Positions 1 through 9,224 of a stretch of 64,000 nt of DNA are shown here, piece after piece; position 1 is the first letter of the stretch, and every line of letters starts with the position of its first letter. The notes below the pieces were generated by a model. The model had not been told where the DNA came from. It worked only from the letters and a program-made list of their open reading frames with translations, and did not search any database. Source of the DNA: Nitzschia sp. pyKryTriq1 (Eukaryota > Bacillariophyta > Bacillariophyceae > Bacillariales > Bacillariaceae); the NCBI GenBank assembly GCA_956465555.1, contig OY101116.1, forward strand, positions 744,001 to 808,000. The letters run 5' to 3'. The position numbers and the translations under genes are program-made.

Positions 1-207
1 ACCGGTACGTGTAGTAGCTCGCAACTCTCGCAGCAAGACGCGAGATCTTGTGGATTCATCGTTTTGCGGCCACACACGATCACGACCATCACCATGATGA
101 CGCCGACAAAACACACTGTAACGTCGGTCTGCTCTAACAACTCACTGTCGCAAGGAACCACAGTCCCGAAGTCGTTCAAACCATTTCAGGGACAGAAGTA
201 GCTAACT

Positions 208-2319
208 ATGAGTACGATGATTGCTTCCAACGCCGAGGCTGCCGCTGATAAGAAATCCTTCGCAGGAGAGGAGGAGGAAGACGACCCCGAGGACAACAAT
301 GGAGTCACTCAATCTTTACCGCCCTCTCACATATTGGAAGATGGCCGCTTTATCTACCTACCTCCTCCCAGCGCGTCGGAGAGGTCTCGCTTTTTTGAAC
401 GATCTATTGCACGATATGGTTTATTGCAAGCCGACATGGAGAAGGAATCCGTGACACAGCAAGAGGCTCTCAAGAAGGAACAAGAAAAGAAAGAGGAGGA
501 AGAGGAGGACGACGACAAGACTGCGCCGAGGGTTCATCCGCTTGCAGTCGCGTCGGCTCGATTGCAATCGAATGGCTTGGCTGAATTGAACCGTGCCATA
601 AACCTTGCACAGCTTGTCACCTCGGGAGAATACTTTGGACTCACAAACATTGTTGATCCGAGTCTGGAGGGAAATGCTCCCGGAGAAACCAAGGGGAGTG
701 GTGTGGCTGCGGTGGCGTCCCAACAAATCGATACTGTAAAGTCCACCTATGTCTTGAAACGTAAGCGGTCTCAATTTCAAAAGGCGTCGTTGGTTTTGGA
801 GCGACACGAAAAGCGACTTCGGGCGTCTTTGAAAGCACAGAGAGTGTTGGATCGAAGGCTCTTTCAACTTCGGAATCAGTGGAGACTGGTAGCACCCGAG
901 CATGGAACGCGGGCTCGACTCCATGCCGCCCGGGCTACGGAAGTTGTCGCAATTGATGTTGATGTGTACGATCGAGATCGAGTTGGTGGGGGCAATCAAG
1001 CCTTGAAAACAAATACAGCAGGGAAACGGCAGACTTTGGCGGGAAGGTTAGCAAGCCGGGTACCTCGATTTGCAACTATTGAGTTACAAGACAATTTCAA
1101 GGTTCCGATAGCACATGATGAAAACTCTACAGAGGCAGAAACAGAAACTTTGCATACATCGCAAGACGTGTCGGATATGCAAGTAGATGAGGCTGAGGAC
1201 GATGAGAAATTATCGAACTTTACTCGAGCAGAGCCGTTTGCTATCGCAGATCCCAGCTTGGGTCGAGTCGTCGAGAACTTTGACCCCGCCAAGGTTCCCA
1301 TGCTAAATCTACAGTTGGATATTCAGAAAGCTTCCAGCGGTTTTCTCCAATCTTCGTGCTTGGAACCGATTACAACGTTGAATGTCGCCAAGGGGGACAC
1401 AGCAGAGTACTCACAAGATGAAGATCTTTTGGTCAGTCTGCAGCATTCACTTTTTTGCGCTTCTCTGTTTGAGTCCATTCGCTCCGAGCTGGATCCACCG
1501 CCTGACAATCCAGCCCAGTTTTCTGCTGCGCAGCGGAATCTTCCACCTGTGGCCTGGTTATCTTGTGAGTCTGAGGAAAACTTTCTTCCTCCGCCCAGAA
1601 GAGTTGTCGGTGGAGGGTACGGCCTTTCTCCTTTGGCTGTTGTGCACTGTCACGAGGGAGAAGTGAAGGTTCAGCTAGATTCCGAGTACACCTTGTGTGT
1701 CAAGCTGGTGGAAGCAAACGTCGAAACTGATACAAAGTCGAATGCAACGGATGGTGGTACGAGTCGTGCCACCGCCTCGAAAAGTGGAAGCCAAAGTCCA
1801 GAGCAGCTTCACGCTTTGTGTCGTGCATTACTGCTTCACGCCCAGGATGTCTATCATCGCCATTCTTTGTACTTGCGAGAACGTGCCAAGAAGAAAGAAG
1901 AAGAAGAGAAAGCTCAAGGCGATGGACCTCGCGGTTTGGCCCGTGTTTCCAAGGAAGACGCACCAGATATGGCACGAATTCTTCAGAGTTGCGTGAGTCT
2001 GGGGTCGAAAATGCTCTATGAGCAGCGAATCCGCAAGTCTTTGGTACGAGTTGCTCGATGGCTAAAGCCACAGACTCCGGATCGAATGGCGATTGAGTGG
2101 CTGGCTCTATCAGTCTTTGATTTGCAGTCACATTTTACGCTTTGCTTCCAAGACTTTGTGGTGGATGCCACGATTGTCCGTGATAGCATGACTGTCACTC
2201 GATTGGCAGAAGGCGGAGAACATCGCAAGGTCCATTTTCATTCTGACAAGGAGTTTGAGATCTTCCTCAAAATGGAACTGCGCCGTCAATTGAAGAAACG
2301 CGCTGCAGGAAGTGAATAA
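208..2319 (+). CDS. MED17: Mediator complex subunit 17-like protein
   Basis: Single-exon gene for 703 aa, starting at the first ATG after an untranslated leader. The N-terminus is acidic (E/D-rich near residues 20-30 and 95-105). Residues 30-55 (DGRFIYLPPPSASERSRFF) and the stretch LQHSLFCASLFESIRSEL at about 410 look like the N-terminal and core regions of MED17, the head-module scaffold of the RNA polymerase II Mediator complex. The segment HCHEGEVKVQLDSEYTLCV resembles the C-terminal half of that family. Length fits (600-700 aa in other eukaryotes). No membrane segment or targeting signal is seen, so a nuclear location is inferred. Similarity is distant and the family call rests on pattern recognition only; a lineage-specific nuclear protein is the alternative. 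Confidence 0.5.
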   Translation: MSTMIASNAEAAADKKSFAGEEEEDDPEDNNGVTQSLPPSHILEDGRFIYLPPPSASERSRFFERSIARYGLLQADMEKESVTQQEALKKEQEKKEEEEEDDDKTAPRVHPLAVASARLQSNGLAELNRAINLAQLVTSGEYFGLTNIVDPSLEGNAPGETKGSGVAAVASQQIDTVKSTYVLKRKRSQFQKASLVLERHEKRLRASLKAQRVLDRRLFQLRNQWRLVAPEHGTRARLHAARATEVVAIDVDVYDRDRVGGGNQALKTNTAGKRQTLAGRLASRVPRFATIELQDNFKVPIAHDENSTEAETETLHTSQDVSDMQVDEAEDDEKLSNFTRAEPFAIADPSLGRVVENFDPAKVPMLNLQLDIQKASSGFLQSSCLEPITTLNVAKGDTAEYSQDEDLLVSLQHSLFCASLFESIRSELDPPPDNPAQFSAAQRNLPPVAWLSCESEENFLPPPRRVVGGGYGLSPLAVVHCHEGEVKVQLDSEYTLCVKLVEANVETDTKSNATDGGTSRATASKSGSQSPEQLHALCRALLLHAQDVYHRHSLYLRERAKKKEEEEKAQGDGPRGLARVSKEDAPDMARILQSCVSLGSKMLYEQRIRKSLVRVARWLKPQTPDRMAIEWLALSVFDLQSHFTLCFQDFVVDATIVRDSMTVTRLAEGGEHRKVHFHSDKEFEIFLKMELRRQLKKRAAGSE

Positions 2320-2960
2320 AGACATACACGTACTATGGTACACAGGTTGGGTTTTGTGCCGTTTTCCGTAGCTGTAAAAGTGGTCAAATTGCCGACGAAG
2401 GGGAGGGATAGGACCATTCCTATGTGTTTGCCCAGTGATCCTGGTAAACGAATTGCCACTTAGTAGTCTACGTTCCGGCGCAAGAGAGATTCATTGCTCT
2501 CGACCGTCAAGGTAGCAGCTAAATTAGACAGTGCACTTTTTCGCTGCTTTACGATATAGTAGAGCTAATAGATAGAGAGTCGGCCAATTTTACCAGGTCG
2601 GATTAGTCCTTGCACTACTCCCCGCCGCCGGCCGCCGCCGCCGCTCCCCGCCGGCCCGCCCGCATCGTGCGTGTCGCGCAACTGGTCGTACGACGGCCAG
2701 ATGGCTCGGTCCACGGCCGATGAATAAACGGAAACGATCGACGAACTCGAACAAGTATGCGAGATGAACACAAACTTTTTCTTCTTTGATAGCCTAGATT
2801 TTTGAGGTTTTGATCTTTGCTGATACTTTTCCCACCATACTCCCTGCATGCTTTTCATTTCCTCGTCGCCGTCCTGCTGGGCAATTGTTATGCTATTAAG
2901 TACCAATCAGGAACAAATAAAGCCTCCAAAGCTAATCGAAATTGAAAATAAATAGAAGCG
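2320..2960. other. Intergenic region with GC-rich CCG tract
   Basis: 641 nt between the MED17-like gene and CDC123 with no supported gene. The main feature is a C/G-only block at about 2620-2663 made of CCG/GCC triplets. Its position a few hundred bases before the CDC123 start suggests a promoter-proximal low-complexity element. A minus-strand ORF that crosses it has no recognisable domain and is not accepted. Confidence 0.7.
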
Positions 2961-4127
2961 ATGAACCCGGTCGAATCAATAATCTCCAACACGATAGAAC
3001 AAGGTCCTCCAACCGAAAATCCTGCAGACCAAGAAGAAGTGGCTGGTCCGTGCGCAACCTCCAACCAAGTATTAAAGTGCCAGTTTTCATCGTGGTATCC
3101 GATATTTTCCAATCTGGAAGGAAGAAAACGGACGAATGTTACTATCAAGTCAGTCATCATTCGAGAGCTGCCAGAAGATTTTGAAGAATATTTACTAAGC
3201 GATGGTGTGGAACTGCCAACCAATGCGGAGAAGCTTTCGTCTTGCGCTAATGGAAACGCCGAGTGGTCTTCAGACGAAGAAGACAATAACACAGAGGACG
3301 AAGAAGCTGGTGAAAGCTCTTCCAAAAAATACGACTTTCCCAAGTTGAACCAAGACCTGGTGAACGCTATTCAATCGTTGGACGGCTCGGTCCTTCCCAA
3401 ATTGAACTGGTCCGCACCCAAGGATGCGACTTGGGTCAACGGTGGATCCCTTAGATGTGAGACTGCGGGAGATGTCTACGTATTGATCAAAAGTAGTGAC
3501 TTTTGCCTTCATGATGTGTTGCGAAAAGCTTGGAAGAACTGCCAAAATTATGATCCAGCAAAGACTCCGCCAAAATTGGAATTGGCCCTTCGCAAGTGGT
3601 GCAGTCTACATCCCAGCATGGAATTCCGATGTTTCATCCGGCAGCATGAGCTGATTGCGATTTCGCAGCGAAATCACACGCAGCATTATGCCCACCTTCT
3701 TCATGACCAAAACCAGATCCAAGAATTCTTGATGAAGTTTTTTGAAGATACGATTCGCGAACGGTTTGCAGAAGGAGAAATCGCCAACTACGTCTTTGAC
3801 GTATACTTGGATAAAAAGAATCGCGTATGGTTGCTAGATTTCAATGTTTGGGCTCGTTCGACTGATAGCTTGCTGTTTGAGTGGTCTGAGCTCTTGACGA
3901 TGGACATAGAGGACGAACCTCAATTCCGTTTGGTCGAAACTGCCAATCAAGTGCGACAGGATCCGCTTGCGTCATACCGAGCTCCTGTCGACACACTGGA
4001 TTTGGCATCCTTGACAGGTGGAGTATCGAAGAACTTTGAAGATTTCATGAAGCAGTGTCAAAGTCCTTCGCAGATGGATGACGACGAAGTTGAGGAGGAA
4101 GCAAACAAGCTCGAAAATCTTGACTAA
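2961..4127 (+). CDS. CDC123: CDC123 (D123 family), eIF2 assembly factor
   Basis: Single-exon gene, 388 aa. CDC123 is an ATP-grasp-like chaperone that joins the alpha and gamma subunits of translation initiation factor eIF2 in the cytosol. Family hallmarks are present in order: FSSWYPIF near the N-terminus, PKLNWSAPKDATWVN in the middle, FRCFIRQHELIAISQR, and VYLDKKNRVWLLDFNVWA near the C-terminus. The FRCF..HELIAISQR and D-V-Y-D..V-LLDFN-W motifs form the nucleotide and metal binding part. Length matches the usual 330-400 aa. An acidic insert lies at about residues 100-120. The gene is convergent with the lactate dehydrogenase gene, 95 nt from stop to stop. Confidence 0.93.
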   Translation: MNPVESIISNTIEQGPPTENPADQEEVAGPCATSNQVLKCQFSSWYPIFSNLEGRKRTNVTIKSVIIRELPEDFEEYLLSDGVELPTNAEKLSSCANGNAEWSSDEEDNNTEDEEAGESSSKKYDFPKLNQDLVNAIQSLDGSVLPKLNWSAPKDATWVNGGSLRCETAGDVYVLIKSSDFCLHDVLRKAWKNCQNYDPAKTPPKLELALRKWCSLHPSMEFRCFIRQHELIAISQRNHTQHYAHLLHDQNQIQEFLMKFFEDTIRERFAEGEIANYVFDVYLDKKNRVWLLDFNVWARSTDSLLFEWSELLTMDIEDEPQFRLVETANQVRQDPLASYRAPVDTLDLASLTGGVSKNFEDFMKQCQSPSQMDDDEVEEEANKLENLD

Positions 4128-4222
4128 CGTGTACTACGTATAGATACACACAGTACAGGTACTACAAAGCGATAAAGTCTCTCCACTAGTAGCACTGTAG
4201 TCAATTGAGTGATCTATATCAC

Positions 4223-5602
4223 TTATACAATACCACCACCGTATCCACGGTCATGGGCATATCGATCGGGGTAGTCTCGAGAACTCATTGGTCTTCGCTT
4301 GATGAGATCAGGTCCTTCCCGCTTCAAGTCTGCGACCGTAGGAGTTCCCAAAAGTCCCATAGCACGATCAAGTTCAACCCTAAGAATTTCATAAGCCTTG
4401 TCAACACCAGCGAAACCACCAGCAGCAAGACCCCATAGGTATGGTTTTCCGACACCGACGGAGTCTGCACCAAGTGCCAACGCTTTGGCGATATCAGTTC
4501 CTCGTTGAACACCTCCGTCCAAGATGATTTCGACATCAGGGCCAACAGCTTCACGGATTGAGGGCAATACGTCAATTGTGGCTGGGGAAGTCTCGAGCTG
4601 ACGAGCACCGTGGTTTGAAATCCAAATACTGGAGAAACCAATTTCGACTGCCTTCTTGGCGTCCTCTGGACGGACAACACCCTTGGGTGCCGCAGGTCCA
4701 TTCCACTCCCCAAGAAGCCATTCGGCATCCTTCCAACCGAATTCAGGAGCAATCTGGCTGTTTACGAACGCAGCCAAAGAATCAGCTGGGACGTCAGTGT
4801 TGATGCAAGCATAAGTGTAAGGCTCGTGCGACAAGAAATCGTAAGTCCAAGCAGGGCTCTTGATGGCCTCAATCATTTGATTGACAGAGTATTTTGGTGG
4901 GATGGAGAAATCATTTCGGATGTCTCTCTCGCGATTTCCATACCATGTAAAATCGACGGTGAGCGCCAAAGCACCGAAACCACCCTCCTTTGCCTTTGCG
5001 ATGACTTCCTTTACCAACTCACGGTCTTTCCACACGTACAGCTGGAAAACCTTGGGACCATTATGCAGTTCTCCAATTTCCGAAATTCCAGTGGTAGCCA
5101 ACGACGACAATCCATAAAGAGTGCCGTGCTTCTCGGAAGCCCTGGCGGCTGCCGTTTCACCCTCCCAGTGGAACATTCGGTTTCCTGCAGTCGGACAGCC
5201 AAAAAATGGCAACTTGACGTCCATACCAAAAATTTTCGTGGACAGATCTAGCGGAGGTTTGATTCCCGAAAGAACTTTGTAGTGCATTTCGAGCTGCGAG
5301 TAGGCGTCCTTACCACGGCGAAGACTAATCTCATCGTCCGCACCGGCATCAAGGTAGTCAAAAACCATCTTGACAAAGCGTCGAAACACAGGTGAGAAAT
5401 GTCACATTCGAATCAATCATTGAAGATAGAATAGTTCAAAGTATACACGTACCTTATGGGCCCGGGATTTGGCAATCACTCTAAGATCAGCAATATTCAC
5501 GGCTTTCTTCAAGGCCGCCTGGTAGGGCGCATCAAAAATGGCATTGAGGGGAATGTGCTGAAGCACTTTATGAACTCCGAGTTTATGCGGATTAAAAATC
5601 AT
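4223..5602 (-). CDS. FMN-dependent L-lactate / 2-hydroxyacid dehydrogenase
   Basis: Two exons: 5453-5602 and 4223-5368, intron 5369-5452 (GTACGT...TTTGTCAAG). Joined length is 431 aa. The junction restores the N-terminal family motif RAHK|MVFDYLDAGADDE, seen in glycolate oxidase and LldD proteins. Other hallmarks are FFGCPTAGNRMFHWEGE, QLYVWKDRE, ALTVDFTWYGNRERD, the active-site SNHGARQLE with its catalytic His, and the FMN-phosphate site LDGGVQRGTDIAKALALGADSVGVGKPYLWGL. The enzyme oxidises a 2-hydroxyacid (L-lactate or glycolate) with FMN. The sequence looks closer to bacterial-type L-lactate dehydrogenases than to plant glycolate oxidase, but this is judged by eye. No clear plastid signal; mitochondrial or peroxisomal location is open. 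Its upstream region carries CRE-like sites. Confidence 0.92.
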
Positions 5603-6633
5603 GATGTATCAAATAATGCGACAAAAAACCGGTGGACGATGAGGTAATAGTTCTTAGATCCAATCTTGGTGAGGACTAGGCTACTCGACAGAGCGAAATG
5701 AGACGACTTTCGAGAAAGGGTACCAGGTGTAGTTTATGATGAAACAACCAAAGACCAAAGTTGGATGTCTTATCATGCGTCGATCTACCAACTTGTACAT
5801 ACAGTACCCACCGACCGGTATCTCATTGCTTTCTTGATCGACGGCTTACGTCATGCCGATGCATTTGACGGTTTTATCGCGAACGGAGAGGAGCCATACA
5901 TGCTTTGAAATTGATGGCCCACGGCTGACGTCATTCTTTTTCTTCAGAAAGAAAGATTCACGTGAAATCTACGTCATTTCCAGTACGAACTTCAACCCCC
6001 GAACAAATTGCCTTCTTTGACCAATACGACCAGGATCCGTAGTCTGTACGCTGAACGCTGAACGCTGCACGGAAGCTTGACGATGGACTCCTCCTCCTCT
6101 TCCTCCTCCTCTCCTAGTACCGATACCAGTAGGGGGACCCCTACTGTAAGACTGCTCTTGTGTCTTCTCTAAAAGTAGTATCTCGGAGTAATCTACTACT
6201 CCGGAGTAGAGACTACTACCACTCTACTAGAGAGAGTGTGTCTCGAGCCTCTCTACCGTCAAGAAGAAGCAAGTAGTAGCCTAGCTAAATCAAAGACAGT
6301 ACTAGAGTTTTTCGCTGCTTCATGACATTAGTATTCATTCGTAAGTACTAGTAGTGAGCCTACGGGTTTTAGTGCCATACTACTACGTAACGGTAGAACT
6401 CTCTAATTAGATTAGACGAAATAAGCGAAAAGTAGAGGGAGGGTTTCAGAAATCAAAAGGAGGTCCTTCTACTAGTAGACTTGAAATACTCGGATTTTTC
6501 TACCGCCAGAACGCAATCCTGATGGATCCAGAGCTGGTAGTTGCGGACCATTACCGGTATGAACACGGACTATTCTTGCCTCGTTTAGGTAGTAGTAGAA
6601 AACTATCGTAACACCTCGTTGCCTAAGTTTCTA
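5603..6633. promoter_or_regulatory. Upstream region of the lactate dehydrogenase gene, CRE-like sites and palindromes
   Basis: 1031 nt between the start of the minus-strand dehydrogenase gene and the stop of the minus-strand ubiquitin-like gene. It holds three ACGTCA elements: 5848-5853, 5926-5933 (full TGACGTCA) and 5971-5976. The first two sit in a direct repeat, ACGGCTTACGTCAT at 5841-5854 and ACGGCTGACGTCAT at 5921-5934. A TTCACGTGAA palindrome lies at 5957-5966. Two perfect hairpins follow: CAGTAGGGG arms at 6127-6135 and 6138-6146, and CTACTCCGGAGTAG at 6196-6209. No coding potential is seen. Confidence 0.55.
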
Positions 6634-8064
6634 TTATACAATAGTATGCCGGTGATTACTGGACGAAATTTCGTCCAATTCCCGAGCATTCTCTTCGTCC
6701 GCGACCGCACTTGTCGTAACTGTGGTTGGTGCTCCCTCCGATAGATTCAATTCAGACCGGATTCGTTCCGCCGCCTCTAGTTCCGCTTCCTCAATCAAAT
6801 GACGAAATTGCCACGCCCTTGCACAGCACAAGAACCATACTCCCACCGGCAGCAACACCGTAAAGATCGCAATGGTTCGAAAGTCATCATTTGTCAACGG
6901 GATCACTGTATCGTCGTCCTTCGGCACCGTCTCGTCCTTGACAAATATGGTGAATTCGAAGACGTTCCACACATTCCAGAGAATGCCAGCAATCATGGTC
7001 CCGATCAAGTATAGAGTTGCCAACCGTGACGTGTTTTCTTGGGTGGCTTTCATCCCGAGTCTCGCTACAAGGAATCCAACAGTTGAAACCAAAAGATCAA
7101 AGTAATCTTGCTTTTCCCACAAACGGGGCTCATAGTCGACATGAGGATACATACCGTCGTCCGTACTATTTCCACCCCCACCGCTCGGAGGTGTCATATC
7201 ATCCTCGTAGACCGGCACCTCATCTGCCCCCGTGGCGATGGAGAGAAGTGCCAGCAATCGCATAACACATATCGTACCTAGCAGGAGCGACAAGAGCCGG
7301 ACATTATTCTGCGCTTCGGCAATCTCGTACGAACCCAACACCAAAATTTGTCCACGTCGTTCTTGCTCTGCTTCATCTAAAATGATTTGAGGAACGTGTG
7401 CTCCCCCATTGTCTTCTTCATCGGCTCTATCTGTACATGTACTCATGACTGACGAGTCTCCTGACACTACTGTAACGCGTGGCTTTGGAAAGAGATGAAT
7501 GATAACATCGTCTTGATGGATCCCCATTTCTTTCAATGTTTTGGAATCATCCAACATGCGCCCACGAAAGATCAATCTCTGAGACGGCGGAGCAACTTTG
7601 TGCACCTTGGCTCCCACTTTTTTGAACTTTGGAACACTCCAATCGGGGTCGACCGCAATCGGAAATCGCTTCTGTGCGGAGTCCAAGACAATCACAGTAA
7701 TCTTCTTTCCGTCTGCAATACTGTTGCTAGCATCTGAATCTGAATACCCTTCTTCGCTGGCGACAGAATCCTTTTCCATGGCATCGACAAGACTTGTGCT
7801 GGCATTGATGACTCCACCATTGCTATTGATATCTTCTTGTTGTTGTTTCGTTGTGATTGCGTCATAAGTGTTGTTTTCTGCGCGCCGGTTACTACGGTGG
7901 CTCGATCGTGGCCGCGAGTTGTCCATGCTGATATTATTCGAGGAGCTGCCCGGAAGAGCGTCAGCATTACTTGGAGAAGCAACTCCAATTTCCGTCGGTG
8001 GAGCCTCCACATCTTCCGATTCATCCGTGGAAGCCACAGGGTTGTACGCAGATCGACCTCGCAT
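6634..8064 (-). CDS. Ubiquitin-like domain membrane protein
   Basis: Single-exon gene, 476 aa. The disordered Ser/Asp-rich N-terminus (1-118) is followed by a ubiquitin-like fold at about 121-197 (ITVIVLDSAQKRFPI, RLIFRGRMLDDSKTLKEMGI, DDVIIHLF). Then come about four hydrophobic helices: VRLLSLLLGTICVMRLLALL near 255, DYFDLLVSTVGFLVARLGM near 325, LYLIGTMIAGILWNVWNVFEF near 355 and TIAIFTVLLPVGVWFLCCA near 400. The tail is charged. A cytosolic UBL on a multi-pass membrane protein resembles the general plan of ER-associated degradation components such as Herp or Dsc3, but no specific family match can be claimed. The UBL has no C-terminal Gly-Gly, so it is not a conjugatable precursor. Confidence 0.82.
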   Translation of the reverse strand: MRGRSAYNPVASTDESEDVEAPPTEIGVASPSNADALPGSSSNNISMDNSRPRSSHRSNRRAENNTYDAITTKQQQEDINSNGGVINASTSLVDAMEKDSVASEEGYSDSDASNSIADGKKITVIVLDSAQKRFPIAVDPDWSVPKFKKVGAKVHKVAPPSQRLIFRGRMLDDSKTLKEMGIHQDDVIIHLFPKPRVTVVSGDSSVMSTCTDRADEEDNGGAHVPQIILDEAEQERRGQILVLGSYEIAEAQNNVRLLSLLLGTICVMRLLALLSIATGADEVPVYEDDMTPPSGGGGNSTDDGMYPHVDYEPRLWEKQDYFDLLVSTVGFLVARLGMKATQENTSRLATLYLIGTMIAGILWNVWNVFEFTIFVKDETVPKDDDTVIPLTNDDFRTIAIFTVLLPVGVWFLCCARAWQFRHLIEEAELEAAERIRSELNLSEGAPTTVTTSAVADEENARELDEISSSNHRHTIV

Positions 8065-9224
8065 GGTTGATTTAAATTAGTATATTATTTTCACGAACAC
8101 AAAAAAGAATAATCAAAAGTAACCTTCGTTCGTTGTAAGATGATTTCGTGATAATCAGCAAGTGCAAGCTTGAAGCTTGTTGTGAGTGTTTTAAAGAGAG
8201 CCGTCGCAGGCGATTCAATCGTAGTCTCTCTCAATGATGACACGACAGTTTGAAAGATGAGCGAGAGAAGTTGACTTCGTTCCGGTTCCTTTGCTCCCGT
8301 TGTGTTGTTCACGACACAGTCTGTTTGTTATTGTTGTTGCCTGTTATTACAGTAAGACGTGCTTCTTCATCATGTCTCTCGCTTCGCCACGAGCACGCAC
8401 CCGCACCACCACACGCACGGGCCGGCGAGAAATTATCGTTGAAAAGTCATCGTGTCGCATCAGACTCGAACAGGACACAAGATTCAATTGACGACCCCCG
8501 CGCGAACCTTTCAATCGTCCGTGAATCAAGAATCCCGCACACAGTTTTCGGCACGTGGCGTTTTTGCTACAGTACCTGTACTTCTAAAATAGTCTTCACC
8601 ACTCCTCTCGTGTCGACCATGGTAGTAGGTAGCAAGCAAGTACGGTAGAGGAATAGGTCTAACTTTATGGTATCGATTAGTCGTAGTCAACCTTCTAGCT
8701 AGAGTAAAAGAGAAATGGGACTGACTGACAGAGCAACTGACGACTGACTGACGACTCACTATTGTACCGTCGCTCGCTCGCTCGCCGGCCCCTCGGCCCT
8801 TGGTTCTTTCCTCGGCTTGGTCCTTCAAGTCAAAATTCATCCTCCGGGTTTCTCCGCTACAAGTACAGTACGAAGTACGCGTACTGTACCGTACGACTAC
8901 AGAACGAGATGAAAGAACGGCAAAACGGCCGCGTGTCGTTGTGTGGCGGTGGGCGGCCGTTGCTACCGTATTCCTTCACTTTCCATCTCCGACTGCTCTG
9001 CTGGTGTCTCCTGTTCTGTCGTCTGAAGACTTTCATTACTAGTTTGTCTATCTTTGAACAAGCTCCAAAGGTTCCAACATCGATCCACTGACTACGAGCG
9101 GCTTGGACATTCTTTGATTATTGGAAAGACGCTTGCTACCATAGTGTTGTAGTACTACAAGTCGATTGCGTGCGTGCAAAACGAAACTGAATAAATACTG
9201 TAATATTTATCACACAATATCATC
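8065..9224. promoter_or_regulatory. Divergent promoter region with GTAC-rich palindromes
   Basis: 1160 nt between two divergent starts (ubiquitin-like protein on minus, PHO88-ankyrin on plus). It contains GTAC-rich palindromic sequence at about 8862-8900 and repeated CTGACTGAC and CTCGCTCG short repeats around 8715-8785. Short ORFs here have no domain and overlap one another on both strands. No gene is supported. Confidence 0.6.

Noticed and set aside
421-999. 192-codon minus-strand ORF
   Set aside because: Antisense to the MED17-like gene, with poly-Leu/Val artefacts from the Lys/Glu-rich sense sequence.
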